Positions 1 through 7,763 of a DNA stretch of 60,090 nt are shown here, one piece after another. The notes beneath the pieces are model-generated. The model was given only the letters and a program-made list of their open reading frames with translations, searched no databases and was not told where the DNA came from. This stretch comes from Desulfacinum sp. (GTDB lineage: Bacteria; Desulfobacterota; Syntrophobacteria; Syntrophobacterales; DSM-9756): NCBI GenBank assembly GCA_014359885.1, contig JACIYN010000058.1, positions 1 through 60,090 of the forward strand. Direction: 5' to 3'. The position numbers and the translations under genes are program-made. Numbering within the stretch: position 1 is the stretch's first letter; every line of letters begins with the position of its first letter.

Positions 1-170
1 ACCCGCTCGGCGGCCGCCCGCGCGGAGGCCTTGTCCTGGTCGGGCCTACGGACGGACCGGCGGGATGCCAGCCTCACCACACGCCGATCCTCGTCCCAGG
101 AGGCGTTGTCGTCCAGCTCCCAGTCCCCGGAGTTGCTGAGCATCCAGAACTTCAAACCGTTGCTGTCCAT
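1..170 (-). CDS. eCIS operon downstream gene, N-terminal fragment (cut by window edge)
   Basis: An ATG at 170 overlaps the TGA of the gpJ-like gene in an ATGA arrangement, and the frame stays open for 56 codons to the window edge. It begins MDSNGLKFWMLSNSGDW and is then acidic and Arg-rich. Translational coupling makes it the next member of the eCIS operon. In comparable clusters this slot holds baseplate- or fibre-associated proteins. The visible part shows no domain I can name, so the function is open. The tape-measure protein and AAA+ ATPase expected of an eCIS are not in the window and may lie further in this direction. Confidence 0.6.
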   Translation of the reverse strand, partial: MDSNGLKFWMLSNSGDWELDDNASWDEDRRVVRLASRRSVRRPDQDKASARAAAER

Positions 171-2380
171 CAGCAGACCTCCGGAACCACGGGGATGGGA
201 AGCACCGGCGTGCCCGGCTCCAGATGATCCAGAGGGGACCGCTCCATGCTTTCGGGGGCGTGATCGCCTTCCAGGCACGCCACCCGGAGAAGTTCGGGAA
301 GCTGCCAGGGTTCCAGGGCAAAGACCACCGGCGCCCCCTGGGTCGTTGGACTGAGCAGCTTCCAACCGTCCGCATCCAGGGAAAAGAGGCGCAGGTCCGT
401 CACTTGCCGCACGCCGGTCACCCTGGCCACGGCCACCTCCAGGTCCCTGTCCACCACGGCTCCTCCCAGAGGCCATCCCGCGCCGTCAAAACCGCCGGGA
501 GGCAGGGGCCAGAGTACCTCCTTCAAGGCCCGCCGCACGTTCTGCAGCACCAGGTCCCGGCGGTGGCCCTCCCGTATGCGCACGGCCGCGCTGACCGCCA
601 CGGGCTTGTACTCGGTGCCGATCACGTAGAGCTCCGTGCCCAGGGGGCGGCGCGCGTCCAGGTACGCGTGAACCCGTTCCAGGCAGAGGCGGTCCGGTCG
701 GGGGCACGGAGGCTGGCGGTCCTCCTTGAGGGGAAGCACCAGGACGCTCACCACCCCGGGAACGCCGAAACGCCGCTGCTGGGGCTTGAAACGGGCCAGC
801 ACTTCCACGCGTCCCAGACGCACCGCCGGGGTTTCGGCGGCGAGCTGACGGTAGTCTTCCTCGGTCACGGCCCGGTTTGCGTGGCGAAGAACGGCCGGGA
901 TGCGCTTTTCCGCCTCCTCCGTGCTTTCGGGATCCTCGCCGCCGCTCGTGGCCAGGGGCTGGAAGGCCTTGCACTTGGGGTGGGATACCGCCGTGAGGGA
1001 ACCGATGGGAAGATTGCCGCTGCGGCCGCCGCCGAATCGCATGGTTTCCACCCGGATTCGCATTCCGGCCGAAGGGATGTGCCCGCGAACGCCGTCTCCG
1101 AAGCGAACCGATCCGGCTTCCGAGTCCAGTTCATAGACCCGGTCGTCCCGCCCGGCGGTGGCGAGGTCCGGCGTGCGGCGCCAGGAAACGAAGCCCTGTC
1201 GGGCTTCTTCCACCTGGAGCGTCAGGGATTCGGGGTCCACGGAAGCGCCCGGGAGGTTGAATTCCTGATCCGCGGTGCCGTCGGAGACGCCGATGATCAG
1301 GTTTCGAAGCGTCCGTCTCTGATCGATGCAGACCGCGTTGATCCCCGCCCAGGTCACCGAAAGATCCTGCACGGGCTGCGTGGGGCGGAGCCGGATCCAG
1401 GCGACGAGGCGTGACGCCTTGTCGGCGTCGTCCAGTCGCGGAGGTCTGTCCCCCACGCCGGCAAAAAGATCCTTTTCCAGGTCGTTTTCCGGTGCCCCCA
1501 CATCGTCCACGTCGGGAAGAAGAAGCCGGATGACGCCTTCTTCCAGAAGACCACGGGTGCCGTCCTCCACCACTTCCAGGGTGAGGTACTCGGGGTCTCC
1601 CGTGGGCATGGCCCGGCTCGAGGTGATTTCCCACTCATGGGCCACGGCGCCTCGAGGTCCCAGGATCTCCAGGATGCCGGGGACTTGGATGGCGGGAGAC
1701 CATCCCATGTTGAGCACCCGCGGGCCTGCGTCCCCCCGGGAAAGGGACCTCCGGACGGCCTCGGGATCGGCCCCGGACGGGGAAAGGAGCGCCATCCACA
1801 GGCACCCGTCCACGGCGTCGGCGATATTCACACCGGAAGGCTGGGCCTTTCTTTCCGCAAAGACGGGGGTGGTGATGTAGGCCATGGCGGCAGGGGTGTC
1901 CCGGGCTCCGCCCAGGCCGTAGATGGACTGTAGGCCTTCCAGGACCTTTTGAAGTCGGGCCGCCTCGTCCGGGGTCGGGGCGCGCTTCACGTAGGCCTCC
2001 CCCTCCAAGGGGCACACCATGATCTCCCCCGTGGTTTCGAAGGGAACAGGGCCGGTGACCGCTGTGCCCACGGGAACGGAGGCCACTTCCGGCTTCTTGG
2101 GATTGGACGGGTCCAGAACCAGCAAGCCCCGGGCGGGTGTTGCGGGCCTCACCGGGATGTGCAGCAGTTTCAAGAACGCCAGGCGCTGGCGTTCCGGAAT
2201 GCGGTTTACCCGATACAGGAGCGTATCCACGAGCCAGGCGAAGAGCTCCAGGACCGTCCGGCCCGGGTCACCCGGTGCCGGGTGGGTCCATTCCGGCGTG
2301 TGCCCGGGAATGCGCGCGAGCAGTTCCCGGACCAGATCGTCGAAGTTCCTGTCGTCCAGCGTTGGAACGGTCAGCGGCAT
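170..2380 (-). CDS. eCIS baseplate protein, gpJ-like (Afp11/12 type)
   Basis: A 736-aa protein of the putative baseplate assembly (phage gpJ-like) family. The N-terminus carries the typical block FDDLVRELLARIP, then DPGRTVLELFAWLVDTLLYR (about residues 40-60), which is diagnostic of the family in eCIS clusters. Further on, VTEEDYRQLAAETPAV (about residue 500) matches the conserved baseplate-J core. In the particle this class forms the baseplate wedge that surrounds the hub and transmits the contraction signal to the sheath. It starts 3 bp after the stop of the gp25-like gene, and its stop overlaps the next start. The assignment rests on motifs, length and position. The exact Afp equivalent (11 or 12) is uncertain. 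Confidence 0.88.
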   Translation of the reverse strand: MPLTVPTLDDRNFDDLVRELLARIPGHTPEWTHPAPGDPGRTVLELFAWLVDTLLYRVNRIPERQRLAFLKLLHIPVRPATPARGLLVLDPSNPKKPEVASVPVGTAVTGPVPFETTGEIMVCPLEGEAYVKRAPTPDEAARLQKVLEGLQSIYGLGGARDTPAAMAYITTPVFAERKAQPSGVNIADAVDGCLWMALLSPSGADPEAVRRSLSRGDAGPRVLNMGWSPAIQVPGILEILGPRGAVAHEWEITSSRAMPTGDPEYLTLEVVEDGTRGLLEEGVIRLLLPDVDDVGAPENDLEKDLFAGVGDRPPRLDDADKASRLVAWIRLRPTQPVQDLSVTWAGINAVCIDQRRTLRNLIIGVSDGTADQEFNLPGASVDPESLTLQVEEARQGFVSWRRTPDLATAGRDDRVYELDSEAGSVRFGDGVRGHIPSAGMRIRVETMRFGGGRSGNLPIGSLTAVSHPKCKAFQPLATSGGEDPESTEEAEKRIPAVLRHANRAVTEEDYRQLAAETPAVRLGRVEVLARFKPQQRRFGVPGVVSVLVLPLKEDRQPPCPRPDRLCLERVHAYLDARRPLGTELYVIGTEYKPVAVSAAVRIREGHRRDLVLQNVRRALKEVLWPLPPGGFDGAGWPLGGAVVDRDLEVAVARVTGVRQVTDLRLFSLDADGWKLLSPTTQGAPVVFALEPWQLPELLRVACLEGDHAPESMERSPLDHLEPGTPVLPIPVVPEVC

Positions 2381-2383
2381 GGC

Positions 2384-2788
2384 TCAACTCTCCAAGGTCA
2401 TGGTCAGTGCTGCCCGGGCTGGGCGACGGGTCCGCAGCACCCTGTAGCGGATCTCCACCCGGATCTGATCCCGCCTGTCTGTTACCGTCTCCACCAACAC
2501 CTGCTCCACCTGGATCCTGGGTTCCCACCGGTCCAGGGCGTCCAGAACGGCATCGTGGATGCGTCGGTGCGTGCTGAGCGTGTTGGGCTCGTGGAGGAAG
2601 CGGCCCAGCCCGGCCCCGAAGCCGGGTCTCATGAGCTGCTCTCCCGGGGCGGTCAACAGGATGATCCGGATGCACTGGCGGATGCTTTCGTCCAGGGACG
2701 GGTAGCGGAGCCGCCCGCTCCCGTCCGGAACGGGGAGCAGAGGCCAGGTGATGGGTGGGGGCGGAAGGTGGTTCCTCTTGGTTTCCAT
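2384..2788 (-). CDS. eCIS baseplate wedge protein, GPW/gp25 family (Afp9-like)
   Basis: A 134-aa protein with the gp25 pattern: a short Pro-rich lead, then SLDESIRQCIRIILLTAPGE, then RPGFGAGLGRFLHEPN, and a C-terminal strand region (IRVEIRYRVLRT). The family is lysozyme-like in T4 gp25 but acts structurally, linking hub, wedge and first sheath ring. Its length is normal for the family (about 110-140 aa). It lies 21 bp downstream of the hydrophobic-tail protein and 3 bp upstream of the gpJ-like gene, the usual gp25-gpJ pairing. Confidence 0.9.
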   Translation of the reverse strand: METKRNHLPPPPITWPLLPVPDGSGRLRYPSLDESIRQCIRIILLTAPGEQLMRPGFGAGLGRFLHEPNTLSTHRRIHDAVLDALDRWEPRIQVEQVLVETVTDRRDQIRVEIRYRVLRTRRPARAALTMTLES

Positions 2789-2809
2789 GGCCGGGATTCC
2801 CCCGTTTTT

Positions 2810-4300
2810 CTAGGTTTCCGAATCCGATCCCGAGCCGAAATCGGGAAAGGGAATGCAGATGCGCACAAAAGGCAGCCAGAAGAAGACAATGTGGAGAAGC
2901 ACGAGAAAGATCTGCAAAACGATGAAGGCGCACAGGGTGATGATGGGAATGTTGAATCCGCAGATCATGCCGAAATTACCCGATCCCTCTTCGTGGGACC
3001 CGTCCAGGAGCTTTCCCAGGTCCAGCTTTTCCAGGCTCTTTCGAAGGGACGGCGGCACCCGGAAGGCCACATTGGGCTTCAGCCGGGAAAGGGCCTGCCT
3101 GTTCAGGGCGGGGAGCGAAACCTGCACGGGAGGTTGCCCGCTGCTCTCGTACCAGGGCACGATCTGGAAGGACTCCGACGGGGGACTCCACACCGTGCGG
3201 CAGGGACAGCCGTTTTCCCCCTTGATGCGCAGGAAAACCCGGAGCTCGTACAGGGCTCCTTCCTCGTCGAAGCGGCCGCGGCGGGGAGCCACGTCCCGCC
3301 AGCGGGCCGTCAGGGCCGCCTTCACCGCCCGCCGGATCGCCTCTTCTTCCTTGGGGGTCGGAACCGGCCAGAGCGCGGGAACGGATCGGAGCGCCTTTTC
3401 GCCGCCCCGTTCCACCTCCCGGTAGGCCTTTTCCAGCACGGCGCCGGCGGAGGGCTCCGAGGAGCCGGCGGGCATGGGGATGTTTCCGAGAACCTTGAGA
3501 AGCCGGGTCCCCTCCTGCGATCCCGTGAAAGCTCCCAGGTCCCTTTCCAGGAATCGGAGAAGGGCCAGGAATTCCTCCGCAGTGGTCCGGGTGGTGGCTT
3601 CCTCGCCGTCGGCCGTCTTGAGCAGGCGGGGGATGCGAGCCTCCATCAAGGCGTCGTCAAAGGGGGCTGCGGCCTGGCCGGGAGCGGCTTCGTCGCTGGT
3701 CAGGATCAGCATGCCGTAAAAGAAGGTCTTCTTTTGAATCCGGCACACCTCGGGAGGCGCTGCAAAGAGCGGCAGGAAGGCCTCTTCGCGTCCTTTCAGA
3801 AGGTCGGCGGGAGGCGACGGGGAAAGCAGGCGCCGGTTGGCCCCCAGAAGGCGTTCTTTCCGAACGACGGGGTCCGGGTCGTAGCTCGTCTCACCCCGGG
3901 CCGCCTCCTGGGGAAGATCCATCCAGCCCACGGATCTTCCCTTCATGCGCATCCACCCCTGGACCTTGCCCTTCGCCAGGCGTCTTACGACCACGCCCGC
4001 CTTCTCCACCCGTTGCGGGTCCAGCCGGGGTTCCCCAGGCCGCGTGCACGCGGCGTGGACCAGCACCACATGAAAGACCCGGTGTACGGGCTGGAAAAGG
4101 CGCAGGACCTTTTCCCTGGTCCGGCTGTCGGCGGTCGCCCGGGCCAGGTCCTCCCCGGGATCCTCCCGCCCGAGGGTCTCCAGAAGCCGGGGAATACCGT
4201 CGGCCTCCCCGTATTGGAGGATCAGCGGCCGCAGATCCACGGCGGTTCGGGTTGCGACCGGCGGCCCCGCGATTCGGATGGTGTGTTGGATGCCTACCAT
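2810..4300 (-). CDS. eCIS-associated protein with hydrophobic C-terminus, unknown function
   Basis: A 496-aa protein that I do not recognise by family. The ATG at 4300 is chosen because it overlaps the spike gene's stop by a few bases. An upstream in-frame ATG at 4516 would read His/Pro/Gly-rich shadow sequence. The N-terminus (MVGIQHTIRIAGPPVATRT) and the long soluble middle are charged. The last 55 residues contain one long hydrophobic stretch (about 446-482, including ITLCAFIVLQIFLVLLHIVF) followed by an acidic tail GSGSDSET. A membrane-spanning or hairpin C-terminus in an otherwise soluble particle operon suggests membrane anchoring or docking. By analogy it could be like membrane proteins described with Streptomyces CIS, but homology is not shown. 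Confidence 0.75.
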   Translation of the reverse strand: MVGIQHTIRIAGPPVATRTAVDLRPLILQYGEADGIPRLLETLGREDPGEDLARATADSRTREKVLRLFQPVHRVFHVVLVHAACTRPGEPRLDPQRVEKAGVVVRRLAKGKVQGWMRMKGRSVGWMDLPQEAARGETSYDPDPVVRKERLLGANRRLLSPSPPADLLKGREEAFLPLFAAPPEVCRIQKKTFFYGMLILTSDEAAPGQAAAPFDDALMEARIPRLLKTADGEEATTRTTAEEFLALLRFLERDLGAFTGSQEGTRLLKVLGNIPMPAGSSEPSAGAVLEKAYREVERGGEKALRSVPALWPVPTPKEEEAIRRAVKAALTARWRDVAPRRGRFDEEGALYELRVFLRIKGENGCPCRTVWSPPSESFQIVPWYESSGQPPVQVSLPALNRQALSRLKPNVAFRVPPSLRKSLEKLDLGKLLDGSHEEGSGNFGMICGFNIPIITLCAFIVLQIFLVLLHIVFFWLPFVRICIPFPDFGSGSDSET

Positions 4301-4989
4301 ACGTTGCCCGCTCCCGGGGTGTAGGTGGAAGCCACCACGGTGGTGGTGATGAGGGTGTTGCACTGGACGACCCCGCTGAAAGTGGCCATGGCGGAGTCCA
4401 CCTGGACCATGCCGGAGGTGACCTGGACTTGGGAGGCCTCCACCCTCACGGTGGCGGGGGTCTGGACGGAGACGCCCGCACTGTCCATGGTGATGGTGCT
4501 TCCGGCGCAACGGCACACGATCTTCCCCCCGCCGTCATCGGTCAGTTCCGCCTCCACCCCCGACGGCGTGGTGATCCGCACGGTGGGGCTCCCGGACGCG
4601 GGTTCCTCGATGGCGATGCGCGTTCCCGCCTTGCCCACCAGGGTCCAGCGGTCCACCTCCTCGCCGCTTCCTCCCAGGGTTTCCGGAGCGGGCGCCGAAC
4701 CGTTCCACAGCGAACCCACCACCACCGGGAAGCGGGGATCGCCGCCCACAAAGGTCACCACCACCTCGTCACCCACGTCGGGGAGGAAAAAGGCCCCGCG
4801 CTGCGGACCGGCGAAGGGCACGGCCACCCGGGCCCAGACCGGTCCGTTCTGCTGGTCGAATCCGTCGAAGGACAGCAGCCGCACCTGGACCCGATGGCGT
4901 CCGTCGGGATCGTTTACCGAAACCACCTGGGCCAGGTGGGACTGGAGCCAGACCGAAGGCCGCCAGCCCAAGGATCCTTCCATGGTCAA
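4294..4989 (-). CDS. eCIS spike protein, gpV/VgrG C-terminal type
   Basis: A 231-aa protein of the phage baseplate assembly gpV / VgrG OB-fold class. The N-terminal half shows the OB-fold signature: QVVSVNDPDGRHRVQVRL, then GPVWARVAVPFAG and FLPDVGDEVVVTFVGGDP, followed by PVVVGSLWNG. The C-terminal half is a run of short Val/Thr-rich strands (VRVEASQVQVTSGMVQVD), consistent with the beta-helical spike shaft. Such spikes sit at the tip of the inner tube and puncture the target. In Afp, hub and spike are fused in Afp8. Here they are two overlapping genes. Confidence 0.9.
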   Translation of the reverse strand: MTMEGSLGWRPSVWLQSHLAQVVSVNDPDGRHRVQVRLLSFDGFDQQNGPVWARVAVPFAGPQRGAFFLPDVGDEVVVTFVGGDPRFPVVVGSLWNGSAPAPETLGGSGEEVDRWTLVGKAGTRIAIEEPASGSPTVRITTPSGVEAELTDDGGGKIVCRCAGSTITMDSAGVSVQTPATVRVEASQVQVTSGMVQVDSAMATFSGVVQCNTLITTTVVASTYTPGAGNVW

Positions 4990-6086
4990 CCTCCCAAATA
5001 GGCCCCTTCCGCCTCAAAATCCGTCTCGTAGCCGTTTTGGGGATCGAACCGGTGGCAGGTGCGCGTCACCGTGTAGGTGTTTTCGAAGCGCGGCCCCACG
5101 CCCACGATCCGCACCCGGCTTCCCACCCGCAGGTCGGGATGACCCTGGGTGCACCCTTCCACCAGAACGAACCGCCGGGCCCGTTCCAGATGGACCGCCT
5201 GCACCAAGGCCCGGCCTTCCCGCTCGTCGCGGGCAAGGAAAGCGCCCGCGTGTTCCGTCCTGGGACCGAACGCCTCTTCCAGCATGTGCCTGCCCGTTCG
5301 GCCCGAGCCCGGGCCCAGAGGCAGGGATCCGTCGCTCTCCACCCGGATGGCTTCCCCCTGGGCGGCGTCCCACCCGCTGTAGGAGATGGTGGACACCTGG
5401 TGGGCCAGATCCGCCAGAAGTCGCACCCTTTTGAGCTGGCTGTGGAGCTCCAGGGTGATCTCTTCCCCGGAACCCTCCCCCTCTCCCCAGGGCGCCGCGT
5501 GCAGCTCCCCGCCGGACACCCGCATCCAGGCGTCGTGGCGTTCCAAGAGGCGCCGCAGGAAGCCCAGGTCCGTCTCGTTGATCTGCACCTGGGTTCCCAC
5601 CGGATGGTCCAGATGGCTCAGCCGCGCCCTCAGGCCCATCTCGGCGGCCAGGCTTTCCACCAAATCGCCCAGGGTGGTTTCGGAATGGGTGCGGGTTCTT
5701 CTCTTCATGCGGGCCTTCTGCAGGGGATCTTCCGCCAGGACGATGAGCTCCGGCGGGTGTTCCGGTCCGAAGACCGCCTCCAGGCCGCTCACCGTGCCCT
5801 GAAAGATCTCCCGGGGGTCGGATTCGTCCCCCATGGAAAGGACAAGGGCCGTCCCCAGGCCGATGGGGCTTTCCTCTTCGGTCTCGAACGCCCAGCCGAT
5901 GCCCCGCTCCGAGGAACGCGAAACGTTGGCGAACCTGAGTTCCGCCCAGGCCGGACCCTCCCGCTGTTCGTTGACCTGCGCGGAAAGAAGCAGCTCGTCG
6001 GCCAAGGGCGAGCGCCGCCCGTCCAGCAGGAGGGTGGGGCGAGCGGCGTACAGGGCGGCCCGGCTCAGGGCCCGTTCCGTGCTCAT
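4986..6086 (-). CDS. eCIS hub protein, gpD / VgrG N-terminal type
   Basis: A 366-aa protein of the phage late-control gpD family (tail hub). Support comes from the central FQGTVSGLEAVFGPEHPPEL, a QINETDLGFLRRLLERHD segment typical of gpD/VgrG hubs, and the C-terminal LRVGSRVRIVGVGPRF plus YTVTRTCHRFDP. The start at 6086 is preferred because GAGGAG sits 6 nt before it. In-frame ATGs at 6200 and 6116 lack such a site and would read low-complexity sequence. The trimeric hub adapts the sixfold tube to the threefold spike. Its stop overlaps the spike start by 4 bp, so the two are probably translationally coupled. Confidence 0.88.
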   Translation of the reverse strand: MSTERALSRAALYAARPTLLLDGRRSPLADELLLSAQVNEQREGPAWAELRFANVSRSSERGIGWAFETEEESPIGLGTALVLSMGDESDPREIFQGTVSGLEAVFGPEHPPELIVLAEDPLQKARMKRRTRTHSETTLGDLVESLAAEMGLRARLSHLDHPVGTQVQINETDLGFLRRLLERHDAWMRVSGGELHAAPWGEGEGSGEEITLELHSQLKRVRLLADLAHQVSTISYSGWDAAQGEAIRVESDGSLPLGPGSGRTGRHMLEEAFGPRTEHAGAFLARDEREGRALVQAVHLERARRFVLVEGCTQGHPDLRVGSRVRIVGVGPRFENTYTVTRTCHRFDPQNGYETDFEAEGAYLGG

Positions 6087-6239
6087 GGGTTCTCCTCGTT
6101 GCCGGTCGGCGCTCATGGCTTCCCAGAGGCCGACCCCGTTTGCGTCCATTCGCGCCCATCCGGCCCGGTACCGCAGGGGCGCATGAGGATTCGCCCCCAC
6201 GGACCTCCGGGGGCGGTTGGCATGCTCCCTGGGTGATCG

Positions 6240-6410
6240 TCAGTCCGCCGAGAGGCGCGAGGCCCTGTAATCGGCCCGTGCCTGCAGGCGCCTGAAGGTT
6301 CGCAGATCCTCTTCGGGGCTTCCCTCTGCAACCCGCGGAGCTTCCGGACGGTCAACGGTTCGGGGCTCCTCGCCCGTTTCCGCGATCACTTCCTCAAAGA
6401 CGATGGGCAC
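6240..6410 (-). CDS. small 56-aa eCIS protein
   Basis: A short GTG-started frame (6410) that begins 3 bp after the stop of the tube-adaptor gene and ends in TGA at 6240. It reads (M)PIVFEEVIAETGEEP, an acidic middle, then a basic helix RTFRRLQARADYRASRLSAD. Small proteins in this exact slot, between tube adaptor and hub, recur in eCIS operons (for example DUF5908-type proteins starting MPIEI...). The similarity seen here is limited to the first residues and the size. The tight spacing and sensible codon use support it. The role is unknown, perhaps an assembly factor or a hub/tube adaptor. Confidence 0.6.
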   Translation of the reverse strand: MPIVFEEVIAETGEEPRTVDRPEAPRVAEGSPEEDLRTFRRLQARADYRASRLSAD

Positions 6411-6413
6411 GGC

Positions 6414-7253
6414 TCATTCCTCCTCGAATCGGATGCGGTCCTTCAGGCTGGCACCGGCTCCCACGTCGGCTCGAAAGCCCGCCCCGGCCGTGGCCCGCAC
6501 CTTGCCTCCCATGCCGAAACCCGCTTCGGCGCCCGCCCGGGTGCCCGCGGAAAACCCGACCTGAAGGCGCATTCCGGCCGAGACGGCTACGGTTCCCACG
6601 CCGGGGCGCCGCAGGCTGTCCAGGTTGTTGGCCTGGGCCAGCTCCTTGGCCGCCCGGGGGTCCCCGGCCCGGGCGGCGCTCTGGGTCAGGCTCTCTTCCG
6701 GTCCCAAGTCCATGAGCGTTGCCTGGGTGCGTTCCCGGAGGGCGTCCCGCTCCTCTGCACTCACCTCGCCTTCCTCGAAGACCCGCTCCTGCTGGTGGAT
6801 CGTGAGGTTCACGGTGGACCGGAGCGGGATGCCTTCCGGAGAGAAGAAATCCAGGGTTTCCTTGTAGCTGCAGATGTAGCCCGTGAACTTCACCGTGCCC
6901 CACTCAAAGACCACCACGGCGGGAATCTTGCGGTTCCGGTCCCGGGCCCTGCGGGCGCCCCGGTTCCATACCGGATCCATCATCCGACCGATCCTCTGGG
7001 TGTCTTCCCGCACGTCCGTTCCCACCAGGGTGGTGTCGAAGACCAGATCCACGGTCAGCTGGGCCGTGGCGTCCGTCACGTGCTGGGCCGCCTGGGCCCC
7101 CCGTCCCTGTTGCACCCGGTTGGTCAGGGTGATCTGGAGGGATTCGGGGTTGAAATGCACTTCCACGCGCCTGGATTCCCGGTCCTGTTCGGACAGGTTT
7201 CGGCCGTCCTCGTCCGTGAGCGGCGTGAGAAACGCTTTGGTCGGCTCGGGCAC
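6414..7253 (-). CDS. eCIS tube adaptor protein (CIS tube / Afp7-like, no LysM)
   Basis: A 279-aa protein of the contractile injection system tube-protein family, which connects the tail tube to the hub. The start is the GTG at 7253, preceded by GGGAG and just after the stop of the upstream tube gene. An ATG at 7628 in this frame would fall inside that gene. Conserved elements are EVHFNPESLQITLTNRV, TAQLTVDLVFDTTL and PAVVVFEWGTVKFTGYICSYKETLDFFSPEG, the last block being highly typical. The usual C-terminal LysM domain of Afp7 is absent. In its place is a Gly/Ala-rich tail (GFSAGTRAGAEAGFGMGGKV). Confidence 0.87.
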   Translation of the reverse strand: MPEPTKAFLTPLTDEDGRNLSEQDRESRRVEVHFNPESLQITLTNRVQQGRGAQAAQHVTDATAQLTVDLVFDTTLVGTDVREDTQRIGRMMDPVWNRGARRARDRNRKIPAVVVFEWGTVKFTGYICSYKETLDFFSPEGIPLRSTVNLTIHQQERVFEEGEVSAEERDALRERTQATLMDLGPEESLTQSAARAGDPRAAKELAQANNLDSLRRPGVGTVAVSAGMRLQVGFSAGTRAGAEAGFGMGGKVRATAGAGFRADVGAGASLKDRIRFEEE

Positions 7254-7255
7254 CG

Positions 7256-7750
7256 TCAACTCCCTTCCAGTTCCAGGCCTTCGTGCACGAAGTGGACCTC
7301 CTCGATGCCCACGTCGGAGGTCCTGGCGTTGAGGTCCGCGGTCTTGAACTTGACCGGCAGAGCCCGGCGCATCCTCCACCGCAGGGCCACGTCGTCGGAG
7401 CGGGGATCGGCGCCCATGTCCAGCACGCTCACCACCACGTCCAGCCGGTAGGCGTATCCGCCCTTGGCCACCAGTTCGAACCATCGCCACAGATCGCGGG
7501 TGGTGGTCACGCCGCGGCGAAGAACCACCGTGCCGAAGGAAACCCGCCCTGCCCGCTGAACCGGCCCGTAATTGCGCCCGCCCTCCTTGATGGCCTTGGG
7601 TTCCATGGACGCCTCCAGACCGGAGCATTCAGCAAAGCGGCCGCTGCAAAGGGGTACCGGATCGCCGCCGCCGTCGGAAGCCGACGGGCTGGCAAAGAAA
7701 TCCACGCGAAACCGGAAAACGGGAAGCGGATGATCGGAGCTCGGACTCAT
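7256..7750 (-). CDS. eCIS inner tube protein 2 (gp19-like)
   Basis: A 164-aa protein of the T4 gp19-like tail tube family. It shows FRFRVDFFA, then the family pattern CSGLEASMEPKAIKEGGRNYG, VSFGTVVLRRGVTTTRDLWRWFE, and a C-terminal VEEVHF-like strand (VGIEEVHFVHEGLEL). Hexamers of such proteins stack into the inner tube. It contains an insertion (SPSASDGGGDPVPLC) after the first strand, unlike the other tube protein at 9307-9747. It probably forms the layer next to the baseplate (Afp5-like), since it is followed by the adaptor gene. The sheath-tube-sheath-tube order supports paralogue duty-sharing. Confidence 0.88.
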   Translation of the reverse strand: MSPSSDHPLPVFRFRVDFFASPSASDGGGDPVPLCSGRFAECSGLEASMEPKAIKEGGRNYGPVQRAGRVSFGTVVLRRGVTTTRDLWRWFELVAKGGYAYRLDVVVSVLDMGADPRSDDVALRWRMRRALPVKFKTADLNARTSDVGIEEVHFVHEGLELEGS

Positions 7751-7763
7751 GGACCTTTTTCCT

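Noticed and set aside
1949..4324. Plus-strand open frame of about 790 codons opposite the baseplate genes
   Set aside because: Antisense shadow of gpJ-like, gp25-like and the hydrophobic-tail genes. Composition is not protein-like.
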